In this document: positions 1-5,706 of the stretch, piece after piece
Layout of the letters: each line of letters starts with the position of its first letter
Numbering within the stretch: the first letter of the stretch is position 1
From: Dehalococcoidia bacterium
GTDB taxonomy: Bacteria; Chloroflexota; Dehalococcoidia; GIF9; AB-539-J10
Length of the DNA: 13,718 nucleotides
Reading direction: 5' to 3'
Assembly (NCBI GenBank): GCA_030612165.1
Contig: JAUWOK010000021.1
Coordinates: 1 to 13,718 of the forward strand
The notes under the pieces: model-generated
Told to the model about the DNA's origin: nothing
The model's database searches: none
The model's input: only the letters and a program-made list of their open reading frames with translations
Position numbers and translations under genes: made by a program

Positions 1-887
1 GCGGCGGCATTCATGATCACTATGTCTTGCGCCTCCCCCTTCTTTTTCCCCAGTGACTGTCGTAATAGCGTGGCGTTTTTCTCAGGAGTCTCCCCTTTAA
101 TTTCCTCTGAGTGAGCTCTTTTAAAGCCCAGTTCTTCAGGAGAGATGGTGTATGCCGGCAGAACCCGGCCTTGTTTAACCTCCCATATTAACGATTCAGC
201 ACAGATGGACACCTCGTCCATGCCGTCTGTGCCATGTACTACCAGAGAGTGCTCTGTTCCCAGTTGCCTGATAACCTGAGCAATTGTTTCTCCTTTGTCC
301 GCAAAAGGGATTCCTATAACTTGAAAACATGCCCCTGCCGGATTGGTCAGAGGACCGAGTATGTTAAATATGTTACGGATGCCGATTTCGCGGCGGGGAG
401 ATGCAGCATACTTCATCGCCGGGTGAAAGATAGGGGCGAAAAGAAAGCCAATGCCCACGTTTTCTATGCAGCGGACTACGTTTTCGGCGGTGAGATCAAT
501 GCACACTCCCAGTTGTTCCAGCACATCGGCACTGCCGCAACGGCTGCTCATAGCCCTATTGCCGTGTTTGGCTACCTTGAGCCCGGCTCCGGCAATGACG
601 AAGGCGGCTGCTGTGGAGATATTAAAACTGCCGGCTTTATCTCCTCCCGTGCCGCAGGTATCGATAACTGGCGAGGAAACGTGAATGGGCATTGCCTTGG
701 CCCGCATAACGCTTGCCATGCCAGCGATTTCATCTATCGTTTCCCCTTTCATGCGCAGCGCAGTGACAAATGAGGCGAATTGGGCTGGTGTTGCTTTGCC
801 TTCCATAATCTCTTCCATTACCAGAGAGGCTTGCTCAAGCGAGAGTGATCGATTGCAAACCAGGAGATCGATAGCTTTTCTGATCAT
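1..887 (-). CDS. trpD: Anthranilate phosphoribosyltransferase, C-terminus cut by window edge
   Basis: Transfers the phosphoribosyl group of PRPP to anthranilate, the second step of tryptophan synthesis from chorismate, in the cytosol. The 295 visible codons contain the family signatures in order: the PRPP-binding glycine motif DTCGTGGD near residue 75, KHGNRAMSS near 108 followed by CGSADVLEQLG, then HPAMKYAASPRREIGIRNIF and GPLTNP around 158-185, and VHGTDGMDE near 217. The family is usually about 340 residues, so roughly 45 residues lie beyond position 1. The ATG overlaps the trpG stop codon by 4 nt (ATGA) and an AGGAGA lies about 10 nt upstream inside trpG, so translation is probably coupled. 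It is the third gene of the T-box-controlled trp operon. The open frame was read directly on the minus strand and is uninterrupted to the edge. Confidence 0.96.
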   Translation of the reverse strand, partial: MIRKAIDLLVCNRSLSLEQASLVMEEIMEGKATPAQFASFVTALRMKGETIDEIAGMASVMRAKAMPIHVSSPVIDTCGTGGDKAGSFNISTAAAFVIAGAGLKVAKHGNRAMSSRCGSADVLEQLGVCIDLTAENVVRCIENVGIGFLFAPIFHPAMKYAASPRREIGIRNIFNILGPLTNPAGACFQVIGIPFADKGETIAQVIRQLGTEHSLVVHGTDGMDEVSICAESLIWEVKQGRVLPAYTISPEELGFKRAHSEEIKGETPEKNATLLRQSLGKKKGEAQDIVIMNAA

Positions 888-1462
888 GGCGATTTGGTCT
901 CCTGTGCGAGCCAGTTTTTGAGGATATTTTTCCCTTCTTTGGTCATAATGGATTCGGGGTGAAATTGCACTCCTTCCACAGGAAATTGATGGTGGCGCAG
1001 ACCCATAATTAAGCCAGTTGCCGTCCAAGCACTTATTTCCAGGCAGGCAGGCAAGCTGTCGCGTATTACTGCCAGGGAATGGTAGCGGATGGCGCTAAAG
1101 GGGTTTGGCAATCCAGCAAAACAGCCTTTGTTATCGTGGTGTATAAGAGACGTTTTGCCATGCTTAATTTCGCCGGCAGAACCGACTTTGGCTCCGTAGC
1201 TGTAGCCTATACACTGGTGACCAAGACAGACCCCTAAAATGGGAATATGGTTGCCGAAGTGGCGGATGATTTCGTTGGAGCTGCCAGCCTGCTCAGGGAT
1301 GCCAGGACCAGGCGAAATAACGATGCGCTTCGGTGAGAGGCATTCAATCTCGTTCAGAGTTATTTTGTTGTTCCTGTATACTTTTACCTCCTCTCCCAGT
1401 TCGGAGAGATATTGAAAAAGATTGTATGTAAAGCTATCGTAGTTATCTATCAGCAAAATCAT
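884..1462 (-). CDS. trpG: Anthranilate synthase component II, glutamine amidotransferase
   Basis: Class I glutamine amidotransferase subunit. It hydrolyses glutamine and passes ammonia to TrpE, which makes anthranilate from chorismate. The 192-residue protein begins MILLIDNYDSFTYN, the classic TrpG/PabA start. It has the SPGPG oxyanion region near residue 50, the nucleophile Cys79 in GVCLGHQ, and His168/Glu170 in FHPES, so the catalytic triad is complete. The ATG at 1462 is preferred to the in-frame GTG at 1471: GGAGAG sits 8 nt before the ATG but almost touches the GTG, and the ATG gives the conserved N-terminus. It starts one base after the trpE stop and overlaps trpD by 4 nt. TrpG and PabA are hard to separate by sequence, but position between trpE and trpD settles the role; it could also serve a PabB encoded elsewhere. 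Confidence 0.96.
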   Translation of the reverse strand: MILLIDNYDSFTYNLFQYLSELGEEVKVYRNNKITLNEIECLSPKRIVISPGPGIPEQAGSSNEIIRHFGNHIPILGVCLGHQCIGYSYGAKVGSAGEIKHGKTSLIHHDNKGCFAGLPNPFSAIRYHSLAVIRDSLPACLEISAWTATGLIMGLRHHQFPVEGVQFHPESIMTKEGKNILKNWLAQETKSP

Positions 1463-1463
1463 G

Positions 1464-2891
1464 CTAATCACTCTCCGCTTGATCTATAGCAGAAAACATT
1501 CCCTGTGCCTTGTTTAATGACTCCAGGTATTCGCTCTCCGGAACGCTGTCGGCCACGATCCCGCATCCTGCTTGCACATAAGCAATATTATCTTTAAGAA
1601 ATAGGGTACGAATGGTGATGGCTGTGTCCATATTTCCCGAAAGCCCGAAATAACCTACCGCTCCGGCGTAAGGCCCCCGTTTCTCCTTTTCCAGTTCAGC
1701 AATAATTTCCATCGCCCGGATTTTAGGGGCGCCGGAGACTGTGCCTGCAGGAAAGCAAGCACGAAAAACGTCGAATTGGGATAGCCCCTCTTGCACTTTT
1801 CCCTGCACGTGAGATACCAGATGCATCACATGGGAATAGCGTTCCACATCCATGAGTTGGGTTATCTCTATCGTGCCTATCTGACTGACTTTTCCTACGT
1901 CATTGCGGGATAGATCAACGAGCATAATATGTTCAGCACATTCTTTTTCATCTTCCCTGAGTTCTTTTTCCAGTGCTAAGTCTTCAATGGGATCTTTCCC
2001 TCGAGGCCTCGTGCCAGCGATAGGATGGTTGGATATTGTTCCTTCTTCTAACCGTACTAGAAGTTCGGGAGACGCTCCTACGATACAGAAGTTGTTCATC
2101 TGAAGATAATACATATACGGAGAAGGGTTAATGGAGCGTAACGCTCGATATATGGCAAAGGGGGCAGCATGTGTGTGTCTTGCCAGACGTTGTGATAATA
2201 CAATCTGAATAGCATCGCCTGCATAAATATATTCTTTGGCTTTGTTTACTACAGAATAGAATTCTGCGGGCGAGAAGTTTGATGAAACCTCGTATTTTAT
2301 TGAAGGAAGCTCTTCTTTTTCTTCAATATGCAATGGTTGCTTTAATCTATTCGCCAGGATGTCGATTTTTTGGGTAGCTTCGTGGTACGCTGCGTCTATG
2401 TCGTTGTCCAGTCTGACGTGTGAGATAATCTTGATTTTATGCGTGAGATGGTCAAAAGCGAGCAGGGTGTCAGCCATCATGAACACGGATTCAGGAAGCT
2501 CCACGGGGTCGCTATCAGGTACGGGTAATTCCTCGAAATGGCGTGCAACCTCGTAGCTGATATAGCCTACCATTCCTCCGTGAAATCTGGGCAATTCTGC
2601 AACCGGTACAGTATGGTAACGGTTTAACTCCTTTTCAATCAGGAAAAGAGGATCTGTCTGCTCTGCTACCTCTGTTTTCAGTATAGAGGATGGTTCGGTG
2701 CCGATAAAGCTGTATCTGGCCAATCGTTCCCCTCCCTCGACACTCTCCAGGAGGAAAGAGTATTCCCCTCGGGCTATTTTGAGATAAGCGGACACGGGTG
2801 TTTCTGTGTCAGCGTTGACTTCCCGATAAATCGGTATAAGGTTTCCGTGTTTTTTCAACTGTCGAATTTTTTCCAAACTCGGGTGATACAT
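1464..2891 (-). CDS. trpE: Anthranilate synthase component I
   Basis: Chorismate-converting subunit of anthranilate synthase, which works with the neighbouring TrpG and commits chorismate to tryptophan. The 475-residue length is normal. Near residue 48 is LLES, part of the tryptophan feedback-binding pocket, so the enzyme is probably feedback inhibited. The chorismate-binding domain shows GASPEL near 272, PIAGTRPRG near 290, LVDLSRND near 324 and GTVSGAPK near 383. Two ATGs are possible, at 2900 and 2891. The second is chosen because the AGGGAG ribosome-binding site (2901-2906) directly abuts the first ATG but lies 9 nt before the second; the choice costs only three residues. The start is about 20 nt past the T-box terminator, so expression depends on tRNA-Trp charging. 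The DLSRND and PIAGTRPRG motifs also occur in PabB, but the operon context supports TrpE. Confidence 0.96.
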   Translation of the reverse strand: MYHPSLEKIRQLKKHGNLIPIYREVNADTETPVSAYLKIARGEYSFLLESVEGGERLARYSFIGTEPSSILKTEVAEQTDPLFLIEKELNRYHTVPVAELPRFHGGMVGYISYEVARHFEELPVPDSDPVELPESVFMMADTLLAFDHLTHKIKIISHVRLDNDIDAAYHEATQKIDILANRLKQPLHIEEKEELPSIKYEVSSNFSPAEFYSVVNKAKEYIYAGDAIQIVLSQRLARHTHAAPFAIYRALRSINPSPYMYYLQMNNFCIVGASPELLVRLEEGTISNHPIAGTRPRGKDPIEDLALEKELREDEKECAEHIMLVDLSRNDVGKVSQIGTIEITQLMDVERYSHVMHLVSHVQGKVQEGLSQFDVFRACFPAGTVSGAPKIRAMEIIAELEKEKRGPYAGAVGYFGLSGNMDTAITIRTLFLKDNIAYVQAGCGIVADSVPESEYLESLNKAQGMFSAIDQAESD

Positions 2892-2910
2892 GTTATTCAT
2901 CTCCCTGCTT

Positions 2911-2948
2911 AAAACAAAAATCTCTCGCCCTCAAGGGGCGAGAGATTT
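2911..2948 (-). terminator. Intrinsic terminator of the trp T-box leader
   Basis: A perfect 13-bp hairpin with arms 2936-2948 and 2918-2930 and a 5-nt loop, followed on the minus strand by a T-rich run (TTGTTTT). Its 5' arm overlaps the segment used by the T-box antiterminator, so it should form only when tRNA-Trp is charged. It stops transcription about 20 nt before trpE. Confidence 0.93.
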
Positions 2949-3239
2949 AATCTTCGCGGTGCCACCCTTTTTAACTGAGGTTTCGGCAAGGTAGCAAAAA
3001 CTTCAGCCATCTTCAATTTAGATACAGAGACAGCATATACCTTCCCTTCCTGTCTCAATATCCCGGGCTTATGACGGTGCCCCTCCGGCAAAACCTACTC
3101 AGGCACTATGCCCTTTCAGCCCGCAGCTCCCAGGCCCATTCCAATCTCGCGCAAGTATCGGCTCACACCTTCCCCGACTCTCTGAACTCCGCCTCAGATT
3201 GTACTACTCCTGTTCTCAGCCTTTCCCCTATTCAATTGT
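2912..3239 (-). promoter_or_regulatory. Tryptophan T-box riboswitch, leader of the trp operon
   Basis: RNA leader that binds uncharged tRNA-Trp and lets transcription continue into trpE when tryptophan is scarce. Read on the minus strand, Stem I carries the AGTAGTA and AGAGAG elements, then GGTGTGAGCC of the distal loop, then GAA followed by the specifier TGG (3136-3138) in GGAATGGGCC, which names tryptophan. Stem III is a 7-bp GAGACAG/CTGTCTC hairpin (3050-3056 with 3027-3033). The 14-nt T-box AGGGTGGCACCGCG lies at 2955-2968. AAGGG and GCG around its 7-nt bulge TGGCACC pair with CGCCCCTT at 2933-2940, forming the antiterminator. The same bases form the 5' arm of the terminator, so the two structures exclude each other. 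Specifier and target genes agree. The 5' boundary is estimated from the promoter. Confidence 0.95.
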
Positions 3240-3245
3240 GGGCTT

Positions 3246-3275
3246 ATTTTATGGATGGCGGCTGGTGTTTGTCAA
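3246..3275 (-). promoter_or_regulatory. Sigma-70-type promoter of the trp operon
   Basis: Reading the minus strand, the -35 box is a perfect TTGACA (3270-3275), an 18-nt spacer follows, and the -10 box is TAAAAT (3246-3251), five of six matching TATAAT. The predicted start near 3239 lies just before the T-box Stem I region, which supports the assignment. Confidence 0.75.
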
Positions 3276-3301
3276 GTTTTTTTAATAAGACCCCCTTGAC
3301 A
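3270..3301. repeat. Inverted repeat TGTCAAG/CTTGACA formed by divergent -35 boxes
   Basis: TGTCAAG (3270-3276) and CTTGACA (3295-3301) are perfect reverse complements separated by 18 AT-rich bases. Each contains the -35 hexamer of one of two divergent promoters, so part of the symmetry is expected from the consensus. The extra matching C/G is one base beyond it. The core CTTGAC/GTCAAG appears twice more, at 3355-3360 and 3461-3466, inside the candidate small RNA. It may be a shared operator or chance. Confidence 0.35.
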
Positions 3302-3324
3302 AGAAGAAAGACATATGCTACTCT
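3296..3324 (+). promoter_or_regulatory. Candidate promoter of the small RNA at 3331
   Basis: A perfect TTGACA -35 box (3296-3301), a 17-nt spacer and a weak -10 box TACTCT (3319-3324, three of six matching TATAAT). The predicted start, about seven bases after the -10, is G3331. That is exactly the first base of the long helix that closes the candidate RNA, which makes the weak -10 more believable. It is divergent from the trp promoter. Confidence 0.5.
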
Positions 3325-3330
3325 AACATT

Positions 3331-3497
3331 GTCCCGAGTGATCAAGTAGAAAAGCTTGACTGAAGGAAACCAAACATCGGGGGACGGAAGCCGAAGAGGT
3401 GTTGAGGTAAAACTCAGTACAAGGTAAGCAGAAGTCTGAGAAGGTGGGAGGTGAAGAAAGGTCAAGGAAAAAAAACGAGATTACTCGGGGCTTTTTT
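3331..3497 (+). ncRNA. Unidentified purine-rich structured small RNA (candidate)
   Basis: I do not recognise this as a named RNA family. The first 13 bases (3331-3343) pair without a gap with 3479-3491, using two G-T wobbles, and TTTTTT follows directly. The ends of a roughly 165-nt transcript would therefore close into one helix that also acts as its terminator. Inside, CTTGACT (3355-3361) pairs with GGTCAAG (3460-3466), and TTGAG/CTCAG can form a small hairpin near 3402-3416. The core between them (3362-3459) is about three-quarters purine and carries most of six AGGT tetramers (3397, 3405, 3422, 3442, 3449, 3459). A promoter ends at the right place upstream. No protein frame here resembles a gene. 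Long end-pairing plus a terminator recalls 6S RNA, but no 6S consensus was recognised. Confidence 0.5.
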
Positions 3498-3504
3498 GTG
3501 CCCC
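3468..3504. terminator. Two-hairpin bidirectional terminator between the HPRT fusion and the trp region
   Basis: On the minus strand, after the HPRT fusion, GGGGC/GCCCC arms (3500-3504 with 3487-3491, 8-nt loop) are followed by a small CGAG/CTCG hairpin (3484-3487 with 3476-3479) and eight T residues (3475-3468). This would end the nrdR-HPRT transcript. On the plus strand, the 13-bp end helix of the candidate small RNA is followed by six T residues (3492-3497). The two hairpins share bases, so only one may form in a given transcript. Confidence 0.6.
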
Positions 3505-3605
3505 ATATCTTATCCCTTTTCACGAATCCCTCATCCCCACCGTAACCTGAGAAATGTCCTGGAGATGGCGTGTTTGTTTTATGTTATCTTGGAGATAGTC
3601 ATCAA
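3505..3605. other. Remaining intergenic stretch, nothing recognised
   Basis: About 100 nt between the terminator and the 3' end of the HPRT fusion. It contains two nearby TGGAGAT copies (around 3561 and 3591) but no convincing gene, promoter or hairpin. It is most likely the 3' untranslated end of the nrdR-HPRT transcript. Confidence 0.4.
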
Positions 3606-5036
3606 TCAGAGGGTGTTCTGGTGTTTCAGCACGCCGATAAATGGCAGGTTGCGATATTCGCCTTTGTGATCTAATCCGTAACCGATAACGAATTCATCGG
3701 GAATTTCAAAACCTATGTAGTCCAGAGGGACGTTTGCGAGACGACGCACTCGCTTGTCAAGCAGGGTGCAAACACGCAAGCTAGCCGGTTTCTGGGCGGC
3801 AAGCTGTCCCAGAACGTAATGTAGAGTCATGCCTGTGTCAATGATGTCCTCGACCATGAGAACATTTTTCCCGGCGATACTGTCGTCGAGGGCTTTAGTG
3901 ACTTCGACTGTGTCCTCATCTCCTTTGAAATAGGATATAGACATAAACTCAAGGGTTACAGGCAACGATAAGTGTTGCATCAAGTCGGAAATAAAGCAGA
4001 TAACTCCTTTTAGAATGCCTACCAGGACAAGCTGTTGCCCTGCGTAGTCGCGCGAGATTTGCCTGGCAAGAGAGTTTACCCTTCGCTGGATTTGGCTATG
4101 GCTGAAGAGCATCCGGCTGACGCTCTGCAGGCTGGTTTCGTCCGGTGAAGCGAAACCATACTTTGACAGTAACATGATGTAGTCGTTCTTATTGATGAGC
4201 TTGATATTGATTTCAGGATAGAGTTTTTTTAATTGTCGTAGCTTACGGTGTTTCTCTGTCATCAGGTTTTGCTTTAAAGTAGTGAGTTCAATATAAAGAT
4301 TTAAGTCAGGTAGGTAGAAATCGGGAGTGAACATCTCGATGACCCGTTCGCCTTCTTGTTTGAGGGGAAAAGACTGAGGTTCATAAAGCCATTCAATGCG
4401 GAAGAAATCCAGGAGTCTGGCAAACTCTTCTTCGCTAGGATGAGCAAATTCAGTTGGTTTCAATGATGTTATATATGTGAGTTGCCCCGGGGTCGCTTCC
4501 GGTTGTTTTTTCTTCAGTGTTTTTTTCTCCCGGAATGTTTGCAGAAGCTCTTCCCGTTCCAGGATGGTGGCGCTCATGTTAGCTATGGTCAGGAGAAATT
4601 CCCTATCCTTTCCTGAGAACTGGTGGAATTTAAGAGTGTAGATCCTGATTTCCCCGATGAGTTTTTCCTCCTTGAGGATGGGTATTCCCAATATGGAAGT
4701 TATCCTTTGTTCTTGGGCTATCAGAGGATGCTGGATTCTGTCGTCTTTGCTGGCATCAGGAACAAAGATCACTTCTTCAGACAATGCCGCCGGCGATCTT
4801 TCGAAAGCGTGAAGAGGTCCTTTTTTGAGGTAACGGTCGCTGAGGCCGTGAGCTCCTATAGTAATGAGGTATTTTTTTTGAGAATTAAGAATAGCAATGC
4901 GACAACCGTCTCCCTGCGTTGCCAGGATGATGTTTTTAGCGATGGCATTAAAAGTTTTTCTTAAAGTAAGGGATGAATTAGCGGCTTTGGCTATTTGCTT
5001 TAGAGCTTGATAATAGCTTTTTCTCGCACTGCCCAT
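3606..5036 (-). CDS. GAF / PD-(D/E)XK nuclease-like / hypoxanthine phosphoribosyltransferase fusion
   Basis: A 476-residue protein whose last third (about 305-476) is a complete hypoxanthine phosphoribosyltransferase. It has LVGILKGV near 337, the PRPP loop VLMVEDIIDTGMTL (392-405) with acidic pair Glu396/Asp397 and Asp400, purine-site Lys428, and the family's C-terminal block YIGFEIPDEFVIGYGLDHKG from 440. That predicts IMP or GMP formation from hypoxanthine or guanine plus PRPP. Residues 10-163 look like a GAF sensor domain, ending in a helical, lysine-rich linker (164-180). Residues 195-295 resemble a restriction-endonuclease-type fold: EEEFARLL, FTPDFYLP with Asp239, YIELTTLK with Glu250, then a basic HRKLRQLKKLYP helix. 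The usual E-x-K lysine is Thr252, with Lys255 nearby, so activity is doubtful. GGGA precedes the ATG by 5-6 nt. It starts 15 nt after nrdR. Free-standing HPRTs are about 180 residues. Confidence 0.85.
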   Translation of the reverse strand: MGSARKSYYQALKQIAKAANSSLTLRKTFNAIAKNIILATQGDGCRIAILNSQKKYLITIGAHGLSDRYLKKGPLHAFERSPAALSEEVIFVPDASKDDRIQHPLIAQEQRITSILGIPILKEEKLIGEIRIYTLKFHQFSGKDREFLLTIANMSATILEREELLQTFREKKTLKKKQPEATPGQLTYITSLKPTEFAHPSEEEFARLLDFFRIEWLYEPQSFPLKQEGERVIEMFTPDFYLPDLNLYIELTTLKQNLMTEKHRKLRQLKKLYPEINIKLINKNDYIMLLSKYGFASPDETSLQSVSRMLFSHSQIQRRVNSLARQISRDYAGQQLVLVGILKGVICFISDLMQHLSLPVTLEFMSISYFKGDEDTVEVTKALDDSIAGKNVLMVEDIIDTGMTLHYVLGQLAAQKPASLRVCTLLDKRVRRLANVPLDYIGFEIPDEFVIGYGLDHKGEYRNLPFIGVLKHQNTL

Positions 5037-5051
5037 TCTCTTCCCTTTATC

Positions 5052-5570
5052 TCACTCGGGATTTTTTGGTGGCTCTTCTTCCCCCAGCGGCAGGAGAGGC
5101 AACTGGTTAGTTGATTTTGCAGGGGAAGGATCTACCAGGATATCTATTTCATGTTTCAGCACTCCGATATCGGCAAATTCGCGGTAGACACTGGCAAAAC
5201 GAATGTAAGCTACATGGTCCAGCTTACGCAAGTTTTTCATTACCAGGTCTCCGAGATAGGAACTGAGAACTTCGTGCTTGCCCTGATGGAAGACGCTGTT
5301 TTCTATACTGTCTATGAGTTTATCGATAGCGCCTGTTGGTAAAGGGCGTTTCTCGCAGGCTTTGCAGATACCCGTGGTAAGTTTATCTCGGCTGAATTGT
5401 TCGCGTCGCCCGTCTTTTTTGATGACGAAAATGCCGTACTGTTGAATCCGTTCATAAGTAGTAAAACGGGAACCGCAGACGGAGCATTGCCTCCTGCGCC
5501 TTGTCCCATTTCTGAAACTGCGCGAGTCTATCACCCGGGATTTTAGTTTTCCGCAATTAGGACATTGCAT
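5052..5570 (-). CDS. nrdR: Transcriptional repressor NrdR
   Basis: Zinc- and nucleotide-binding repressor of ribonucleotide reductase genes; it senses ATP/dATP. The 172-residue protein has the N-terminal four-cysteine zinc ribbon (CPNCG at 3-7, CSVCG near 30), the basic RNGTRRRRQC stretch between the pairs, and FTTYER after it. An ATP-cone domain follows, with VIKKDGRREQFSRDKL around 49-64. The family is usually about 150 residues; the extra length is a proline- and glutamate-rich C-terminal tail. The ATG at 5570 gives the conserved MxCPxCG start, although the ribosome-binding site (GAAGAAAG) is poor. It lies 15 nt upstream of the HPRT fusion, joining dNTP-level sensing to purine salvage. A promoter and a probable NrdR box lie upstream, suggesting autoregulation. 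No reductase gene is visible here. Confidence 0.96.
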   Translation of the reverse strand: MQCPNCGKLKSRVIDSRSFRNGTRRRRQCSVCGSRFTTYERIQQYGIFVIKKDGRREQFSRDKLTTGICKACEKRPLPTGAIDKLIDSIENSVFHQGKHEVLSSYLGDLVMKNLRKLDHVAYIRFASVYREFADIGVLKHEIDILVDPSPAKSTNQLPLLPLGEEEPPKNPE

Positions 5571-5606
5571 CTTTCTTCAAGAGATTGTATTTTTTGTCCG
5601 TGCCAG

Positions 5607-5620
5607 CACCATATATAGTA
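5607..5620. promoter_or_regulatory. Probable NrdR box upstream of nrdR
   Basis: CACCATATATAGTA matches the palindromic NrdR-box core CACwATATATwGTG at 12 of 14 positions. It spans the predicted nrdR transcription start and touches the -10 box, a repressing position. NrdR usually binds two boxes about three helical turns apart. No good partner was found about 31 nt to either side, which lowers confidence. Confidence 0.5.
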
Positions 5621-5647
5621 TTATACAAAGAATTTAGAAAAGAACAA
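5620..5647 (-). promoter_or_regulatory. Candidate promoter of nrdR
   Basis: A perfect TATAAT -10 box (5620-5625 on the minus strand) with TTGTTC 16 nt upstream (5642-5647) as a weak -35. It follows directly after the ftsZ terminator, as expected for a new transcription unit, and its start region is covered by the probable NrdR box. Confidence 0.6.
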
Positions 5648-5683
5648 AGGAAAAGGCGGGGGAAATACCCCGCCTTTTCCTTT
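5646..5683 (-). terminator. Strong intrinsic terminator after ftsZ
   Basis: A perfect 16-bp hairpin, arms 5646-5661 and 5668-5683, with a 6-nt loop. On the minus strand it is followed by TGTTCTTTTC, so it ends the mraZ-rsmH-ftsA-ftsZ transcript 24 nt past the ftsZ stop. The AAAGG/CCTTT ends would also let it work weakly on the plus strand, where no gene reads into it. Confidence 0.9.
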
Positions 5684-5706
5684 AATGAGGTTTTGTTGAG
5701 AAAGTT

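Noticed and set aside
234..773. Plus-strand open frame of 179 codons
   Set aside because: It lies antisense to trpD, whose frame carries all family motifs. The plus-strand translation has no recognisable domain and no ribosome-binding site.
2909..3349. Short open frames on both strands over the trp leader
   Set aside because: The region is fully explained by the T-box, terminator and promoter. The frames show no protein-like composition or start signals, and no leader peptide is needed in T-box control.
3331..3497. Calling the small RNA 6S (ssrS) outright
   Set aside because: Only the general topology of paired ends agrees. The purine-rich core does not offer the long double-stranded rod with a central bubble, and no consensus element was recognised.
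3244..3669. Open frames of 66-73 codons on both strands around the candidate RNA
   Set aside because: They are low-complexity translations of a purine-rich/pyrimidine-rich stretch and cross the promoters and terminator. No family resemblance.
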